Below are positions 7,402-15,874 of a stretch of 42,698 nucleotides of DNA, one piece after another; within the stretch, counting starts at the first letter, position 1; each line of letters opens with the position of its first letter. The translations under genes and the position numbers were made by a program. This DNA is from Alicyclobacillus sp. GTDB taxonomy: Bacteria; Bacillota; Bacilli; Alicyclobacillales; Alicyclobacillaceae. The notes beneath the pieces are model-generated. The model saw nothing but the letters and a program-made list of their open reading frames with translations. It ran no database searches and was not told the DNA's origin. The stretch covers positions 1-42,698 of the forward strand of contig NZ_JAIMAV010000016.1 in the NCBI RefSeq assembly GCF_023511815.1. The letters run 5' to 3'.

Positions 7402-8094
7402 TCACCTCTCCTCCTTGGTGTCCCGAACCCGGAACACGTACCCGACGCCCCGCACCGTCTCGATGTACGAGGGCTGGCCCGGCACGTCGATCTTCTTGCG
7501 CAGGAAATGGACGTAGTTCTCGACCGCGTTGCCGATCACCTCGGCGTCCGGGCCCCAGACGCGATCCAGGATCAGCTCCTTGGACATCACCTTGCCGTGG
7601 TTGCGCATGAGCAGCTCCAGCAGTTGAAATTCCTTGGCGGTGAGGTTGAGCGGCTGGCCGTTGCGAAAGATGGTGCGTTCGGCCAGATGCATGGAGAACG
7701 GGCCGACGGTCAGGGTGTCGGGGCCGCTGACGGTGCCGGTGCGGCGCGTCAAGGCCCGGATGCGCGCGAGCAGCTCCTTGGTCGCGAACGGCTTGACCAG
7801 GTAGTCGTCGGCGCCGGCGTCCAGGCCGGTGACGCGATCGTCCACGGTGTCCTTGGCGGTCAACAGCAGGATGGGCACATCGAGTCCGGCCCGCCGGACC
7901 TGCCGGACGATGTCAAGACCGCTCTGGCCCGGGAGCATCACGTCCAGCACCAGGACGTCGTAGCAGTCCATCAGGGCGAGGTCGAGGCCGGTGTTGCCGT
8001 CGTGCGCGACGTCGACCGCGTACTGGTGTTCTTTGAGCAGTTGCGCCAAGGCGGCGGCCAAGCGTTGCTCATCTTCCACAATCAGGATTCTCAC
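7402..8094 (-). CDS. OmpR/PhoB-family response regulator
   Basis: 230 residues from the preferred start. The receiver domain has acidic pocket residues in IVEDEQ, phosphoacceptor D51 (VLVLDVMLPG), a conserved T in LLLTAKD and K in DDYLVKPF. The C-terminal winged-helix DNA-binding domain covers about residues 125-225 (LNLTAKEFQLLELLMRN, then NYVHFLRKKI and VRGVGYVF). An ATG exists 21 nt further upstream (8113-8115), but GGAGGGAG sits 6 nt before the GTG at 8092-8094, and that start gives the usual VRILIVEDE N-terminus. It is the first gene of a two-gene operon with the kinase, divergent from selD. Confidence 0.93.
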   Translation of the reverse strand: MRILIVEDEQRLAAALAQLLKEHQYAVDVAHDGNTGLDLALMDCYDVLVLDVMLPGQSGLDIVRQVRRAGLDVPILLLTAKDTVDDRVTGLDAGADDYLVKPFATKELLARIRALTRRTGTVSGPDTLTVGPFSMHLAERTIFRNGQPLNLTAKEFQLLELLMRNHGKVMSKELILDRVWGPDAEVIGNAVENYVHFLRKKIDVPGQPSYIETVRGVGYVFRVRDTKEER

Positions 8095-8188
8095 GGGTCT
8101 CCCTCCGTCCTCCATTCTACAACAGCCTCACCCAGGGGCCCAGGCGCGCCACCCGGTCCTGTCCGTAAAAAGTCTATCCCGCGTCCCT

Positions 8189-8218
8189 TGAAAGCGGCTT
8201 GAGGGCATGTGTAGAGTG
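8189..8218 (+). promoter_or_regulatory. Sigma-A promoter of selD
   Basis: -35 TTGAAA (8189-8194), an 18-nt spacer and -10 TAGAGT (8213-8218) preceded by TG (extended -10 element). It lies about 38 bp before the selD start. Confidence 0.55.
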
Positions 8219-8255
8219 AAGGCAGCGGCATCCATGCCGCCGGGAGGTGAGCGGG

Positions 8256-9317
8256 ATGGCGGACGACGTCGTGCTGCGTCTGACGCAGATGACCGGCAAG
8301 GCCGGGTGAGGGTGCAAGATCGGTCCGGGGGACCTTGCACAGGTGATGCAGCGGGTGGATCTGGCGACCCCGCATCCGGATCTGTTGGTGGGAATGGACA
8401 CCCTGGACGACGCGGGGGTGTTCCGCCTGTCGCCGGATCTGGCGTTGGTGCAGACGATTGACTTTTTCACACCGATTGTGGACGATCCGTACGCGTTCGG
8501 GCAGATTGCGGCGGCCAACGCGCTCTCCGATGTGTACGCGATGGGCGCGCGGCCGCTGACGGTGCTCAACGTGGTGGGCTACCCCATCACGAAGCTGCCC
8601 GCGGACGTGTTGGCGCGCATCCTGCAGGGCGGGGCCGACAAGGTCCGCGAGGCCGGCGCGGTGATTGTGGGCGGACATTCCATCGACGACCCGGAGCCGA
8701 AGTACGGGATGGCGGTGACGGGGGTGTGCCGCCCGGACGAGGTGTGGACCAACGCGGGCGCTCGGCCGGGCGACGCCCTGGTGTTGACCAAGCCCATCGG
8801 GTCGGGGGTCCTCACGACGGCCATCAAGCGCGGCCTCGCGACGCCGAGGGACATCGAGCGGGTGACCGCGGTCATGGCGGCGCTCAATCGGAGTGCGGCC
8901 GAGTTGGGCCGCGAATTTTCGGTGCACGCCTGCACGGACGTCACCGGGTTTGGCCTGCTCGGCCACGCGCTGGAGATGGCTCGTGCCAGCGGAGTTCGCG
9001 TCGTCCTCGACGCAGGCTCGGTGCCCATCCTGGAAGGGGCCATCGATTACGCGGCCCAGGGGGCGGTCCCGGGCGGCAGCCGGAAAAACGCGGCGCACGT
9101 GGCTCCGCACGTCTCGTACCGGGGCGAGGTGCCGGAGGAGATCCGGGTGCTCCTCGCGGACGCGGTCACATCCGGGGGGCTCCTGATGGCGTTGCCAGGC
9201 GGTGAGGCGGACGCGCTGGTCGAGCGCTTGCGCGAGGCCGGGGTGACGGACGCGCGCGTGATCGGCCGCGCGGAGGCGGGCCAGGCGGGCATCGTGGTAG
9301 AATCGGGAAACGCCTGA
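8256..9317 (+). CDS. selD: Selenide, water dikinase with selenocysteine in the active site (in-frame UGA)
   Basis: 353 residues when the UGA at 8307-8309 is read as selenocysteine (Sec18). It makes selenophosphate from selenide and ATP. The ATG at 8256 has GGGAGGTGA 6 nt upstream. The N-terminus reads LRLTQMTGKAG-Sec-GCK, aligning with the E. coli catalytic segment RLTQYSHGAG-Cys-GCK (Cys17, Lys20). Downstream, in the same frame, come VGMDTLDDAGVF, QTIDFFTPIVDDP, AAANALSDVYAMGA and VGGHSIDDPEP, all SelD signatures. A conventional gene call would begin at the ATG at 8343 and lose the catalytic residues. The total length matches the family (E. coli 347). A SECIS-like hairpin directly follows the UGA. 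The gene is monocistronic between a promoter and a terminator. Confidence 0.95.
8310..8340 (+). promoter_or_regulatory. Bacterial SECIS-like hairpin inside selD
   Basis: The lower stem is GTGCAA (8312-8317) with TTGCAC (8335-8340), followed by a 4-nt bulge GATC on the 5' side that contains a bulged U. The apical stem is GGTCC (8322-8326) with GGACC (8330-8334), closed by GGG. The apical loop starts 17 nt after the UGA, within the spacing known for SelB-dependent bacterial SECIS elements. Stem, bulged U and spacing are read directly; SelB binding is inferred. Confidence 0.8.
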
Positions 9318-9350
9318 GGCCCGTCGCTGTGGTATACTTTCCGTTTGGCG

Positions 9351-9380
9351 GGCGTGCGCCGGATGGCGCACGCCTCATTT
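9351..9380 (+). terminator. Rho-independent terminator after selD
   Basis: Perfect 10-bp stem GGCGTGCGCC (9351-9360) and GGCGCACGCC (9365-9374) with loop GGAT, followed by TCATTT. Confidence 0.75.
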
Positions 9381-9460
9381 CTGGCCTCGGCCGGCCGCGC
9401 GGTGTGACGGGGGACGCCGGGCACCGCTAGGTGGCGGCGAGGCGGGAGAGGACGGATACG

Positions 9461-10744
9461 ATGGAGGCGGTCTTCGCGCGCGGAGGCGGCTGGATCCGGG
9501 GCATACCGCCGGTGGTCTGGTTGTTGATGACCGCGAGCTTTCTCAACATCACGGGGTTGTCCTTTCTGTGGCCGGTGAACGCCATCTACATCCACGAGAT
9601 CCTGGGGCAGCCGATGACCATCGCCGGGACGGTGCTGTTGGTCTACTCCGGCGCGGGGCTGGTGGGGAGTTTTCTCGCCGGCGCGGGCTATGACCGCATC
9701 GGGGCGCTGCCGGTGTTGACGGCGGCGTTCGCATTGTGCGCAATCAGCATTCTGGTGCCGCTGTGGATCGGCGGTTGGGTGGCGTACATGGCGGTCATGG
9801 CCGTCTTCGGGCTCGCCTGCGCGATGCCCTTTCCGGTGTTCAACGCCCTCGTCGGCCATGCCTGGCCGGAGGGCGGCCGGCGCGCCTACAACCTGATGTA
9901 CGTCGCCAACAACATCGGGGTCGCGGTGGGTACGGCGCTCGGCGGAATTCTGGCGCAGCACAGCTTCGTCTGGGTCTTCGGCGGGATTTCCCTGGCCAAC
10001 GCCCTTCTGTTGGGGTTCACGTGGATGGGGCTTGGCGGGCCGCTCCGTCGTATCGGCCGCGGGAAGGCCTCAAGCCTCCGGCCCGCGGATGAAACGGCGG
10101 CGCCGGCGGATGGGCCCGGCGCCGGCGGGGCGGCGGCGCGGGTGCCGTGGCAGCCCATCGGGTTTGTCCTCGCCGGATTCACGGTCGGCTGGTGCATCTA
10201 CGTCCAGTGGCAGAGCGCCATCTCGGTGTACATGCAGCAGCTCGGGTACCCCCTGTCCGCCTACAGCGTCCTGTGGACGCTCAACGGACTGCTGATCTTC
10301 GGGTTGCAGCCGGCGGTGTCGGTCATCGTGCGCCGCCTGCCCCGCCTGGAGGGCCTGATGGCCCTCGGTGTGGCGCTGTACGCGGTGGCGTTCGTCGCCA
10401 TCGCGGTGCGGCCGGTGTACCCGGTGTTTGTCGCGGCGATGGCGGTGATGACCTTTGGCGAGGTGCTCGCCTGGCCGAGCGTGCCCGCGGCCATCGGGCA
10501 GCTCGCCCCGCCGGAACGGCTGGGATTTCTGCAGGGCTTGGTCGGCAGCACCGCGACGCTGGGGCGGATGATCGGGCCCATCGCGGGCGGTTGGCTGTTC
10601 GATCACGCCGGCGCCCCGCCGCTCCTGTGGGCGGCGGCGGCCCTGTGCGCGGTGCCGGTGGCCCTGTTCCTGGCTTCCCGAGCGAGCATCGGGGATCTTC
10701 CAACTGTCACCGATTGTCAGTCGGCGAAAAGTTTCATAGAATAA
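9461..10744 (+). CDS. MFS transporter
   Basis: 427 residues, about 12 predicted membrane segments in two halves separated by a hydrophilic central loop (about residues 196-225, rich in A, G, P and charged residues). Residues such as GAGYDRIGALPVL in the loop between TM2 and TM3 match the MFS signature G-x3-D-R-x-G. The C-terminal half contains the related FLQGLVGSTATLGRMIGPIAGG segment. This suggests a drug/proton-antiporter-like exporter, but the substrate cannot be read from sequence. A GTG at 9431 would add 10 residues; the ATG at 9461 is preferred because GGGAGAGG lies 9 nt upstream. Confidence 0.88.
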   Translation: MEAVFARGGGWIRGIPPVVWLLMTASFLNITGLSFLWPVNAIYIHEILGQPMTIAGTVLLVYSGAGLVGSFLAGAGYDRIGALPVLTAAFALCAISILVPLWIGGWVAYMAVMAVFGLACAMPFPVFNALVGHAWPEGGRRAYNLMYVANNIGVAVGTALGGILAQHSFVWVFGGISLANALLLGFTWMGLGGPLRRIGRGKASSLRPADETAAPADGPGAGGAAARVPWQPIGFVLAGFTVGWCIYVQWQSAISVYMQQLGYPLSAYSVLWTLNGLLIFGLQPAVSVIVRRLPRLEGLMALGVALYAVAFVAIAVRPVYPVFVAAMAVMTFGEVLAWPSVPAAIGQLAPPERLGFLQGLVGSTATLGRMIGPIAGGWLFDHAGAPPLLWAAAALCAVPVALFLASRASIGDLPTVTDCQSAKSFIE

Positions 10745-10752
10745 ACCTCGAC

Positions 10753-10775
10753 GGATGCCCCATCGCGGGGCGTCC
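10753..10775 (+). terminator. Hairpin after the MFS gene
   Basis: Stem GGATGCCCC (10753-10761) with GGGGCGTCC (10767-10775), one G-U pair, loop ATCGC. No U-tract follows, so it is a weak terminator candidate. Confidence 0.45.
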
Positions 10776-10974
10776 GGACGCCGACACCTTGTCTGTGAGA
10801 CTGAATATTCCGTCGAACGGCGGCGTTTCGTGGGCCGGTGCACGCATGGCCGGTGTGCGCGCATGACCGGTGCGCGACGAGGCGAGTCCGCCCCGCGGGC
10901 CGAAGGAGGCCCGGGGCCGCGGCGGGCCGCGGCAGACGTGTAAACTGACAACACTACCAATTCTCGCAGTCAGC
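10776..10974. other. Non-coding stretch upstream of the opp promoter
   Basis: No credible gene is visible. It contains three imperfect copies of a short motif, GGCCGGTG-N7, GGCCGGTG-N9 and GACCGGTG, at 10833-10872. A G+C-rich run follows, then an abrupt AT-rich change near 10940 where the promoter begins. Confidence 0.4.
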
Positions 10975-11004
10975 TTTACAACCTGCGAGGGTCAACGCTA
11001 CAAT
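10975..11004 (+). promoter_or_regulatory. Sigma-A promoter of the oligopeptide transporter operon
   Basis: -35 TTTACA (10975-10980), an 18-nt spacer and -10 TACAAT (10999-11004). The predicted leader to oppD is about 170 nt, long enough for regulation, but I see no clear riboswitch fold in it. Confidence 0.7.
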
Positions 11005-11184
11005 GAGAGCACTGTGTCACGTGTCGAATGAGGTCGACGGTCGACGGCGGTTCAGCCCCGCCACCCACCGATTTCGCCACGGATGCGACGAAGAGAGCAC
11101 TTTCATACGTGTGCCGGGCATACGTCATCCGTCCGGACGGCCGACGACGGGGAGCGGAATACACGAGGAGGGGGAGGTTTTGCG

Positions 11185-12150
11185 GTGGCTGAACCACTCT
11201 TGGCCATTAAAAACCTGAAGACGTATTTCATCAGCAAGGACGCGGAGGTCCGGGCCGTGGACGGCATCGACATCGAGGTGCAGCCGCGCCAGGTGGTGTG
11301 CATCGTCGGCGAATCCGGCTGCGGCAAGAGCATGACCTCGCTGTCCATCATGCGCCTGGTGCCGAAACCGAAGGGTAAAATCGTCGACGGGGAGATTTGG
11401 TTCAACGGCCGTGACCTGCTCAAGCTCTCCGAGGACGAGATGACGGACGTGCGCGGCAACGAGATCTCGATGATCTTCCAGGAGCCGATGACGGCGCTCA
11501 ACCCGGTGCTGACCATCGGCGAGCAGATCACCGAGGTGCTGTTGCGCCACCGGAAGATGACGAAGCGCCAGGCGCTGGCCAAGGCGATTGAGATGCTGCA
11601 GTTCGTCGGGGTGCCGCGCGCCAGCGAGATCGTCCATGAGTATCCCCACCAGCTGTCGGGCGGTATGCGCCAGCGCGTGATGATCGCCATGGCGATGGTG
11701 TGCGAGCCGAAGCTGTTGATTGCGGACGAGCCCACCACCGCGCTCGACGTGACCATCCAGGCGCAGGTGCTCGAGCTGATGAAAAAGATGCGGGAGGACT
11801 TCAACACCTCCATCATTCTGATCACGCACGATTTGGGCGTCGTGGCGGACATGGCGGACCACGTGGTCGTGATGTACGCCGGCCAGGTCGTCGAGTCGAC
11901 GGACGCGGACAGCCTGTTCGCGGAGCCGACGCACCCGTACACCAAGGGCCTGTTGGCATCCATTCCCTCTTTGGAAGAGGAGAAGGACGTGCTGTATTCC
12001 ATCCCGGGCACGGTGCCGGATGCGGCCGCCTTCCCGAAGGGATGCCGGTTCGCCGATCGCTGCCCGATTGCGCAGCCGAGTTGCCGTGAAAAGATGCCGG
12101 AGCTGCGCGAAGTGAAGCCTGGGCACCTGGTCCGCTGCGATCTCGTATGA
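11185..12150 (+). CDS. oppD: Oligopeptide/dipeptide ABC transporter ATP-binding protein (OppD/DppD type)
   Basis: 321 residues. Walker A GESGCGKS is at about 42-49, the Q-loop is in [12 protein letters not shown], the signature is LSGGMRQR, Walker B is [12 protein letters not shown] and the switch histidine is in LITHDLG. The C-terminal oligopeptide-transporter extension has [13 protein letters not shown]-like sequence and four cysteines (CRFADRC, SC, and a final RCDLV), as in family members reported to carry an iron-sulfur cluster. It energises peptide import at the inner face of the membrane together with OppF. The start is GTG at 11185 behind GAGGAGGGGGAGG. It is the first gene of a D-F-B-C operon. 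Confidence 0.93.
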   Translation: MAEPLLAIKNLKTYFISKDAEVRAVDGIDIEVQPRQVVCIVGESGCGKSMTSLSIMRLVPKPKGKIVDGEIWFNGRDLLKLSEDEMTDVRGNEISMIFQEPMTALNPVLTIGEQITEVLLRHRKMTKRQALAKAIEMLQFVGVPRASEIVHEYPHQLSGGMRQRVMIAMAMVCEPKLLIADEPTTALDVTIQAQVLELMKKMREDFNTSIILITHDLGVVADMADHVVVMYAGQVVESTDADSLFAEPTHPYTKGLLASIPSLEEEKDVLYSIPGTVPDAAAFPKGCRFADRCPIAQPSCREKMPELREVKPGHLVRCDLV

Positions 12151-12163
12151 AGGGACGGTTGAC

Positions 12164-13129
12164 ATGAGCGAGAACTTGCTGGAAGTGCGCAACCTGAAGA
12201 AATACTTCCCCATCACGGCTGGGTTGTTGCGCCGGACGGTTGGCCACGTGAAGGCGGTCGACGACGTCTCCTTCACGGTCAGGACGGGCGAGACGCTCGG
12301 CATCGTGGGCGAATCGGGCTGCGGCAAGTCGACCACGGGGCGCATGATCATGCGCGTGCTCGAGCCCACGTCCGGCGAGATTGTGTTCGACGGCCAGGAC
12401 ATCACGAAGCTGCGCGGCAAGGAGCTGCGGGCGGTCCGGCCGAAGTTTCAGATGGTGTTCCAGGACCCGTACGCGTCGCTCAACCCGAAGATGGGGATTG
12501 AGGAGATCATCGCGGAGCCGCTGATTGTCAACGGGGTGAACCGCAAGCAGGCCACGGAGCGCGTCATCCACCTGCTGGAGCGCGTGGGTCTGCGCGCGGA
12601 CGACCGCAACCGCTATCCGCACGAGTTCTCCGGCGGTCAGCGGCAGCGCATCGGGATCGCCCGGGCGCTCGCGCTCAACCCGAAGCTGATTGTCGCCGAC
12701 GAGGCGGTCTCGGCCCTGGACGTGTCGATTCAGTCCCAGATCCTCAATCTGATGATGGATCTGAAAAAGGAGTTCAATCTGTCTTATATTTTCATCTCGC
12801 ACAACCTGGCGGTCGTTCGGCACATCAGCGATCGCGTCGGCGTCATGTACCTCGGCCACATGGTGGAGCTGGCTGACAAACGCTCCCTGTACGCGGACCC
12901 GCGCCACCCGTATACGGAGGCGCTGTTGTCCGCGGCGCCGGAGCCCAAACGGCAGGGGCGGCGGGAGCGGATCATCCTGCAGGGGGATGTCCCCAGCCCG
13001 GCAAACCCGCCGAAGGGTTGCCCGTTCCACACGCGGTGCCCGAAGGTGATGGACATCTGCAAAGTGGAGCGCCCGGCGCTCAAGCAGGTCGCGCCCAACC
13101 ACCTGGTGGCGTGCCACCTGTACAACTGA
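12164..13129 (+). CDS. oppF: Oligopeptide/dipeptide ABC transporter ATP-binding protein (OppF/DppF type)
   Basis: 321 residues, the partner ATPase of OppD. N-terminal [13 protein letters not shown] is typical of OppF. Walker A is GESGCGKST, the Q-loop is [12 protein letters not shown], the signature is FSGGQRQR, Walker B is [12 protein letters not shown] and the H-loop is FISHNLAV. The C-terminus again has the peptide-family cysteine pattern ([22 protein letters not shown]). The Walker B region reads DEAVSALD as in most OppF/DppF proteins. It begins 13 nt after oppD and is followed by an 82-nt gap with a stable hairpin before the permeases. Confidence 0.93.
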   Translation: MSENLLEVRNLKKYFPITAGLLRRTVGHVKAVDDVSFTVRTGETLGIVGESGCGKSTTGRMIMRVLEPTSGEIVFDGQDITKLRGKELRAVRPKFQMVFQDPYASLNPKMGIEEIIAEPLIVNGVNRKQATERVIHLLERVGLRADDRNRYPHEFSGGQRQRIGIARALALNPKLIVADEAVSALDVSIQSQILNLMMDLKKEFNLSYIFISHNLAVVRHISDRVGVMYLGHMVELADKRSLYADPRHPYTEALLSAAPEPKRQGRRERIILQGDVPSPANPPKGCPFHTRCPKVMDICKVERPALKQVAPNHLVACHLYN

Positions 13130-13168
13130 GACTCGTCCGCCAAAGCCAAACGGAACGGACAGGAATGC

Positions 13169-13192
13169 CGGGGCGGCCAAGAGGCCGCCTCG
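13169..13192 (+). other. Intercistronic hairpin between oppF and oppB
   Basis: Stem CGGGGCGGCC (13169-13178) with GGCCGCCTCG (13183-13192), 10 bp with one G-U pair and loop AAGA, no U-tract. It may be an mRNA-stability or processing hairpin that sets ATPase-to-permease ratios, rather than a terminator. Confidence 0.5.
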
Positions 13193-13211
13193 CGACAGGA
13201 GGAGGGGTTAC

Positions 13212-14171
13212 ATGGGGACCTATGTCGTCCGGCGCGTGCTCGGCATGATTCCGATGATGTTTCTCATCACGGTCTTCGTGTTCCTGATCATGCACGCGGC
13301 TCCCGGGAACGCCTTTGACGCGATCATGAACCCGGCCATCAAAGACATCGAGCAGTTGAAGCAGCAGTTGGAGCACAACGCGGGGTTGGACAAGCCGCTG
13401 TGGTGGCAGTACGTGCATTGGCTCGGCCTGTTCGTGACCGGGAACTGGGGCTTCAGCTTCAACCACCACGTCCCGGTGACGCAGCTCATCGGCCCGGCCA
13501 TCCGCAACACCCTGATCCTCGGCATCCTCGCGGAGGTGCTGACGATTGCGGTGGGCGTGCCGTTCGGCATCGTGCAGGCGCGCAATCCGTACGGGAAGTT
13601 CGACTACACCTCGAACGTGGTGCTGTTCTGTCTGTACTCGGTGCCGTTCTTCGTGTTCGCCATCTTCATGATCTACTTTTTCGCCATCGACCTGCAGTGG
13701 TTCCCGGCGCAGGGTTCCACGGGGACGGGGCCGGGTGCCGGGAGCATCGGCGATCACCTGTATCACGCCCTGCTGCCCGCGCTCTCGTTGGCGCTGGTCA
13801 ACAGCACGGTGTACAGCCGCTACACGCGCGGCTCGATGCTGGATGTCTCCCGCAAGGACTATGTCCGGACGGCCCGGGCCAAAGGCCTGGATGAGGGGCG
13901 CGTGTTCACCAAGCACGTGTTTCGCAACGGCATGATCCCGATTGTGACGCAGTTCGGCCTGGACTTCGGAAGCTTGGTCGGCGGCCTCATCATCACCGAA
14001 GGCATCTTCCAGTATCAGGGCATGGGTCAGCTGGTGATTGACGCCGTCAACGGGCGTGACTACAACGTGATCATGGCGACCACCGTGCTCATCGCGTTCG
14101 GCGTGCTCATCGGCAACCTGTTGGCGGACATCCTGTATGCCGTGGTCGATCCACGCATCCGGTACGACTGA
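13212..14171 (+). CDS. oppB: Oligopeptide ABC transporter permease (OppB/DppB type)
   Basis: 319 residues with about 6 transmembrane segments. The N-terminus YVVRRVLGMIPMMFLITVFVF is a hallmark of the DppB/OppB permeases. The EAA loop near the C-terminal third reads DYVRTARAKGLDEGRVFTKHVFRNGMIP in several pieces and contacts the ATPases. The region before it (STVYSRYTRGSMLDV) is also family-typical. A strong AGGAGGAGG precedes the ATG. It forms the pore with OppC. Confidence 0.92.
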   Translation: MGTYVVRRVLGMIPMMFLITVFVFLIMHAAPGNAFDAIMNPAIKDIEQLKQQLEHNAGLDKPLWWQYVHWLGLFVTGNWGFSFNHHVPVTQLIGPAIRNTLILGILAEVLTIAVGVPFGIVQARNPYGKFDYTSNVVLFCLYSVPFFVFAIFMIYFFAIDLQWFPAQGSTGTGPGAGSIGDHLYHALLPALSLALVNSTVYSRYTRGSMLDVSRKDYVRTARAKGLDEGRVFTKHVFRNGMIPIVTQFGLDFGSLVGGLIITEGIFQYQGMGQLVIDAVNGRDYNVIMATTVLIAFGVLIGNLLADILYAVVDPRIRYD

Positions 14172-14184
14172 GGGAGGTGATCCG

Positions 14185-15093
14185 ATGTCTGCAAACACTG
14201 CAACCGCGACGGAGACCCAGGCGCAGCCGCGCGGCCGGGTGAGCAAGAGCCCGACGCGTCTGGCGTTCGAACGATTCATGTACAACAAGGCGGCGGTGGT
14301 CAGCGTCATCGTGCTTCTGCTGATCATCTTCATCTCCATCGGCGCGCCGTTGTTCACGCATCTGGATCCCACCCATCAGTACCTGATGGAGACGGATGCT
14401 CCGCCGGGCGGCGTGCACGTGCTTGGCACGGACAAGAACGGGTTCGACCTGTTCTCGCGTGACCTGTACGGCGGCCGCAACGACCTGTTGATCGGGTTTG
14501 TCGACACCATCATCGTCATGGCCATCGGAATTCTTCTCGGCGGGCTCGCCGGTTACTACGGCGGGTGGGTGGACAGCCTGATCATGCGGTTCTGCGATTT
14601 CATGCTGAACTTCCCGTTCCTGCTGTTGATCATCGTGCTGACGTCCATCTTCAACTCGTCCGGCGTCTGGCTGTTGATCGTCGTGATCGCCATCGTCTTC
14701 TGGCCGCCGACCACGCGGTTGGTGCGCGGTCTGTTCCTGAACCTGCGCGAATCGGAGTTCGTCCTGGCCGCCAAGATGGCCGGAGCGGGTCCGTGGCGCA
14801 TCATGTTCCGGCACATGCTGCCGAACATCATGGGCACCATCGTCGTGAACGCGACGTTCACGATGGCCAACCTGATTGCGTCCGAAGCGGCCCTGGCGGT
14901 CATCGGGTTCGGCGTGCAGCCGCCCAACCCGTCCTGGGGGAACGTGCTGTACGACGCGCTCGACTACTTCACGCTCAAAGGCGAACCGTGGGTATGGTTG
15001 CCGCCTGCGGCCCTGCTGACCATCACCATTCTGTGCATCAACTTCATCGGTGACGGTCTGCGCGACGCGTTTGATCCGAGCTTCGAAAAGTGA
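14185..15093 (+). CDS. oppC: Oligopeptide ABC transporter permease (OppC/DppC type)
   Basis: 302 residues. The cytosolic N-terminus of about 35 residues (RVSKSPTRLAFERFMYNKAA) is the OppC_N domain and leads into the first membrane span. LGTDKNGFDLFSRDLYGGRNDLLIG is the typical OppC/DppC periplasmic stretch. The EAA loop is in SEFVLAAKMAGAGPWRIMFRHMLPN. The ATG at 14185 has GGGAGGTGA upstream and follows oppB by 13 nt. It ends the operon before a strong terminator. No substrate-binding lipoprotein gene is present next to this transporter. Confidence 0.92.
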   Translation: MSANTATATETQAQPRGRVSKSPTRLAFERFMYNKAAVVSVIVLLLIIFISIGAPLFTHLDPTHQYLMETDAPPGGVHVLGTDKNGFDLFSRDLYGGRNDLLIGFVDTIIVMAIGILLGGLAGYYGGWVDSLIMRFCDFMLNFPFLLLIIVLTSIFNSSGVWLLIVVIAIVFWPPTTRLVRGLFLNLRESEFVLAAKMAGAGPWRIMFRHMLPNIMGTIVVNATFTMANLIASEAALAVIGFGVQPPNPSWGNVLYDALDYFTLKGEPWVWLPPAALLTITILCINFIGDGLRDAFDPSFEK

Positions 15094-15161
15094 CGCGCAG
15101 GGCGGCCGGCCGGGCCGATGGGCGATTTCGCCCGCCCCGCCCACTGCGCGTGATGCGATAG

Positions 15162-15187
15162 AGGGACCCCGTGCGGGTCCCTTTTTC
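15162..15187 (+). terminator. Rho-independent terminator of the opp operon
   Basis: Perfect stem AGGGACCC (15162-15169) with GGGTCCCT (15175-15182), loop CGTGC, followed by TTTTCATT. Confidence 0.9.
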
Positions 15188-15295
15188 ATTCCCTTTCTCG
15201 TTTTGACGATTCGCACCGGGTTCGGTAACGTAGAGTCATGCGTGACGCGCCCCGCGGGGTGGGGCGATTGCGACGCGGGGGAGGTCGGGGGACGG

Positions 15296-15781
15296 ATGCC
15301 GACGGGAGAGGCACAGGTGAGGGCGCGGGTGCGGCGAAACCGCATTTGGTTTGTGGCCGGTGCGGCGCTCGTCCTGGTGCTCGCCGGGTTGTTCGCTCAT
15401 CTGACGCTGCGGGCGTTGACGGTCCGGGCGACGACGAGCAGCGAGTTCAGCCAGTACGTCGTGGATCACGGCATCGGGCGGGTGGAGCTGATGCACGATG
15501 CGTCCGGATTCGATGAGGACTTCATGGTCCTGCATCTTTCCCATCCGGTGGCCGAGGACCAACTCCAGGCCCAGGCCACGGCCTGGATGAAACTGTACTA
15601 TCAGCTGGATGGCGGAACCACCCTGACGATGGACTACGTGGATGCGGCGACGGGGAAACGGGTGGTGCAGGCCGACGCGGTGTACGATCCGCAAAAACAG
15701 ACGCTGAGCCTCACCCTCAACGAGGGCGGCGAACGGAGGTTGGTGCGGATCCCCGCCGCGTGGCAGCGCGGCGGGAATTGA
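15296..15781 (+). CDS. Single-pass membrane protein of unknown function
   Basis: 161 residues. A basic N-terminus (RARVRRNR) precedes one hydrophobic segment at about residues 20-36 (WFVAGAALVLVLAGLFA), then an extracytoplasmic-type domain of about 120 residues with alternating strands (GGTTLTMDYVDAATGKRVVQADAVYD, KQTLSLTLNEGGERRLV in pieces). This resembles small secreted beta-rich domains, but no family is recognised. The ATG at 15296 has GGGGGA 4 nt upstream and a second GGAGG further back. It is isolated between the opp terminator and a convergent permease gene. Confidence 0.6.
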   Translation: MPTGEAQVRARVRRNRIWFVAGAALVLVLAGLFAHLTLRALTVRATTSSEFSQYVVDHGIGRVELMHDASGFDEDFMVLHLSHPVAEDQLQAQATAWMKLYYQLDGGTTLTMDYVDAATGKRVVQADAVYDPQKQTLSLTLNEGGERRLVRIPAAWQRGGN

Positions 15782-15874
15782 CCGAGCGAGCCCGGGGCGG
15801 GGGCGTGAAACCGGATGGGCCCTGGGAGCGGCCGCACCCGGAATGGCGAAGCCTGGGGTGCGCCCCTGGGGGAA

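Noticed and set aside
4349-7405. Very long antisense frames (for example 4349-7405 minus, 5491-8202 plus, 20883-23018 minus)
   Set aside because: They run opposite recognised genes with full motif sets and have biased, repetitive composition. They are a product of high G+C content with few stop codons.
8343-9317. selD starting at the ATG at 8343
   Set aside because: This lacks the catalytic Sec/Cys and Lys and has no ribosome binding site, whereas the frame from 8256 aligns with SelD through the UGA.
10755-10943. Small plus-strand ORF upstream of the opp promoter
   Set aside because: Arginine-rich composition typical of G+C-rich non-coding DNA, no homology recognised and no ribosome binding site.
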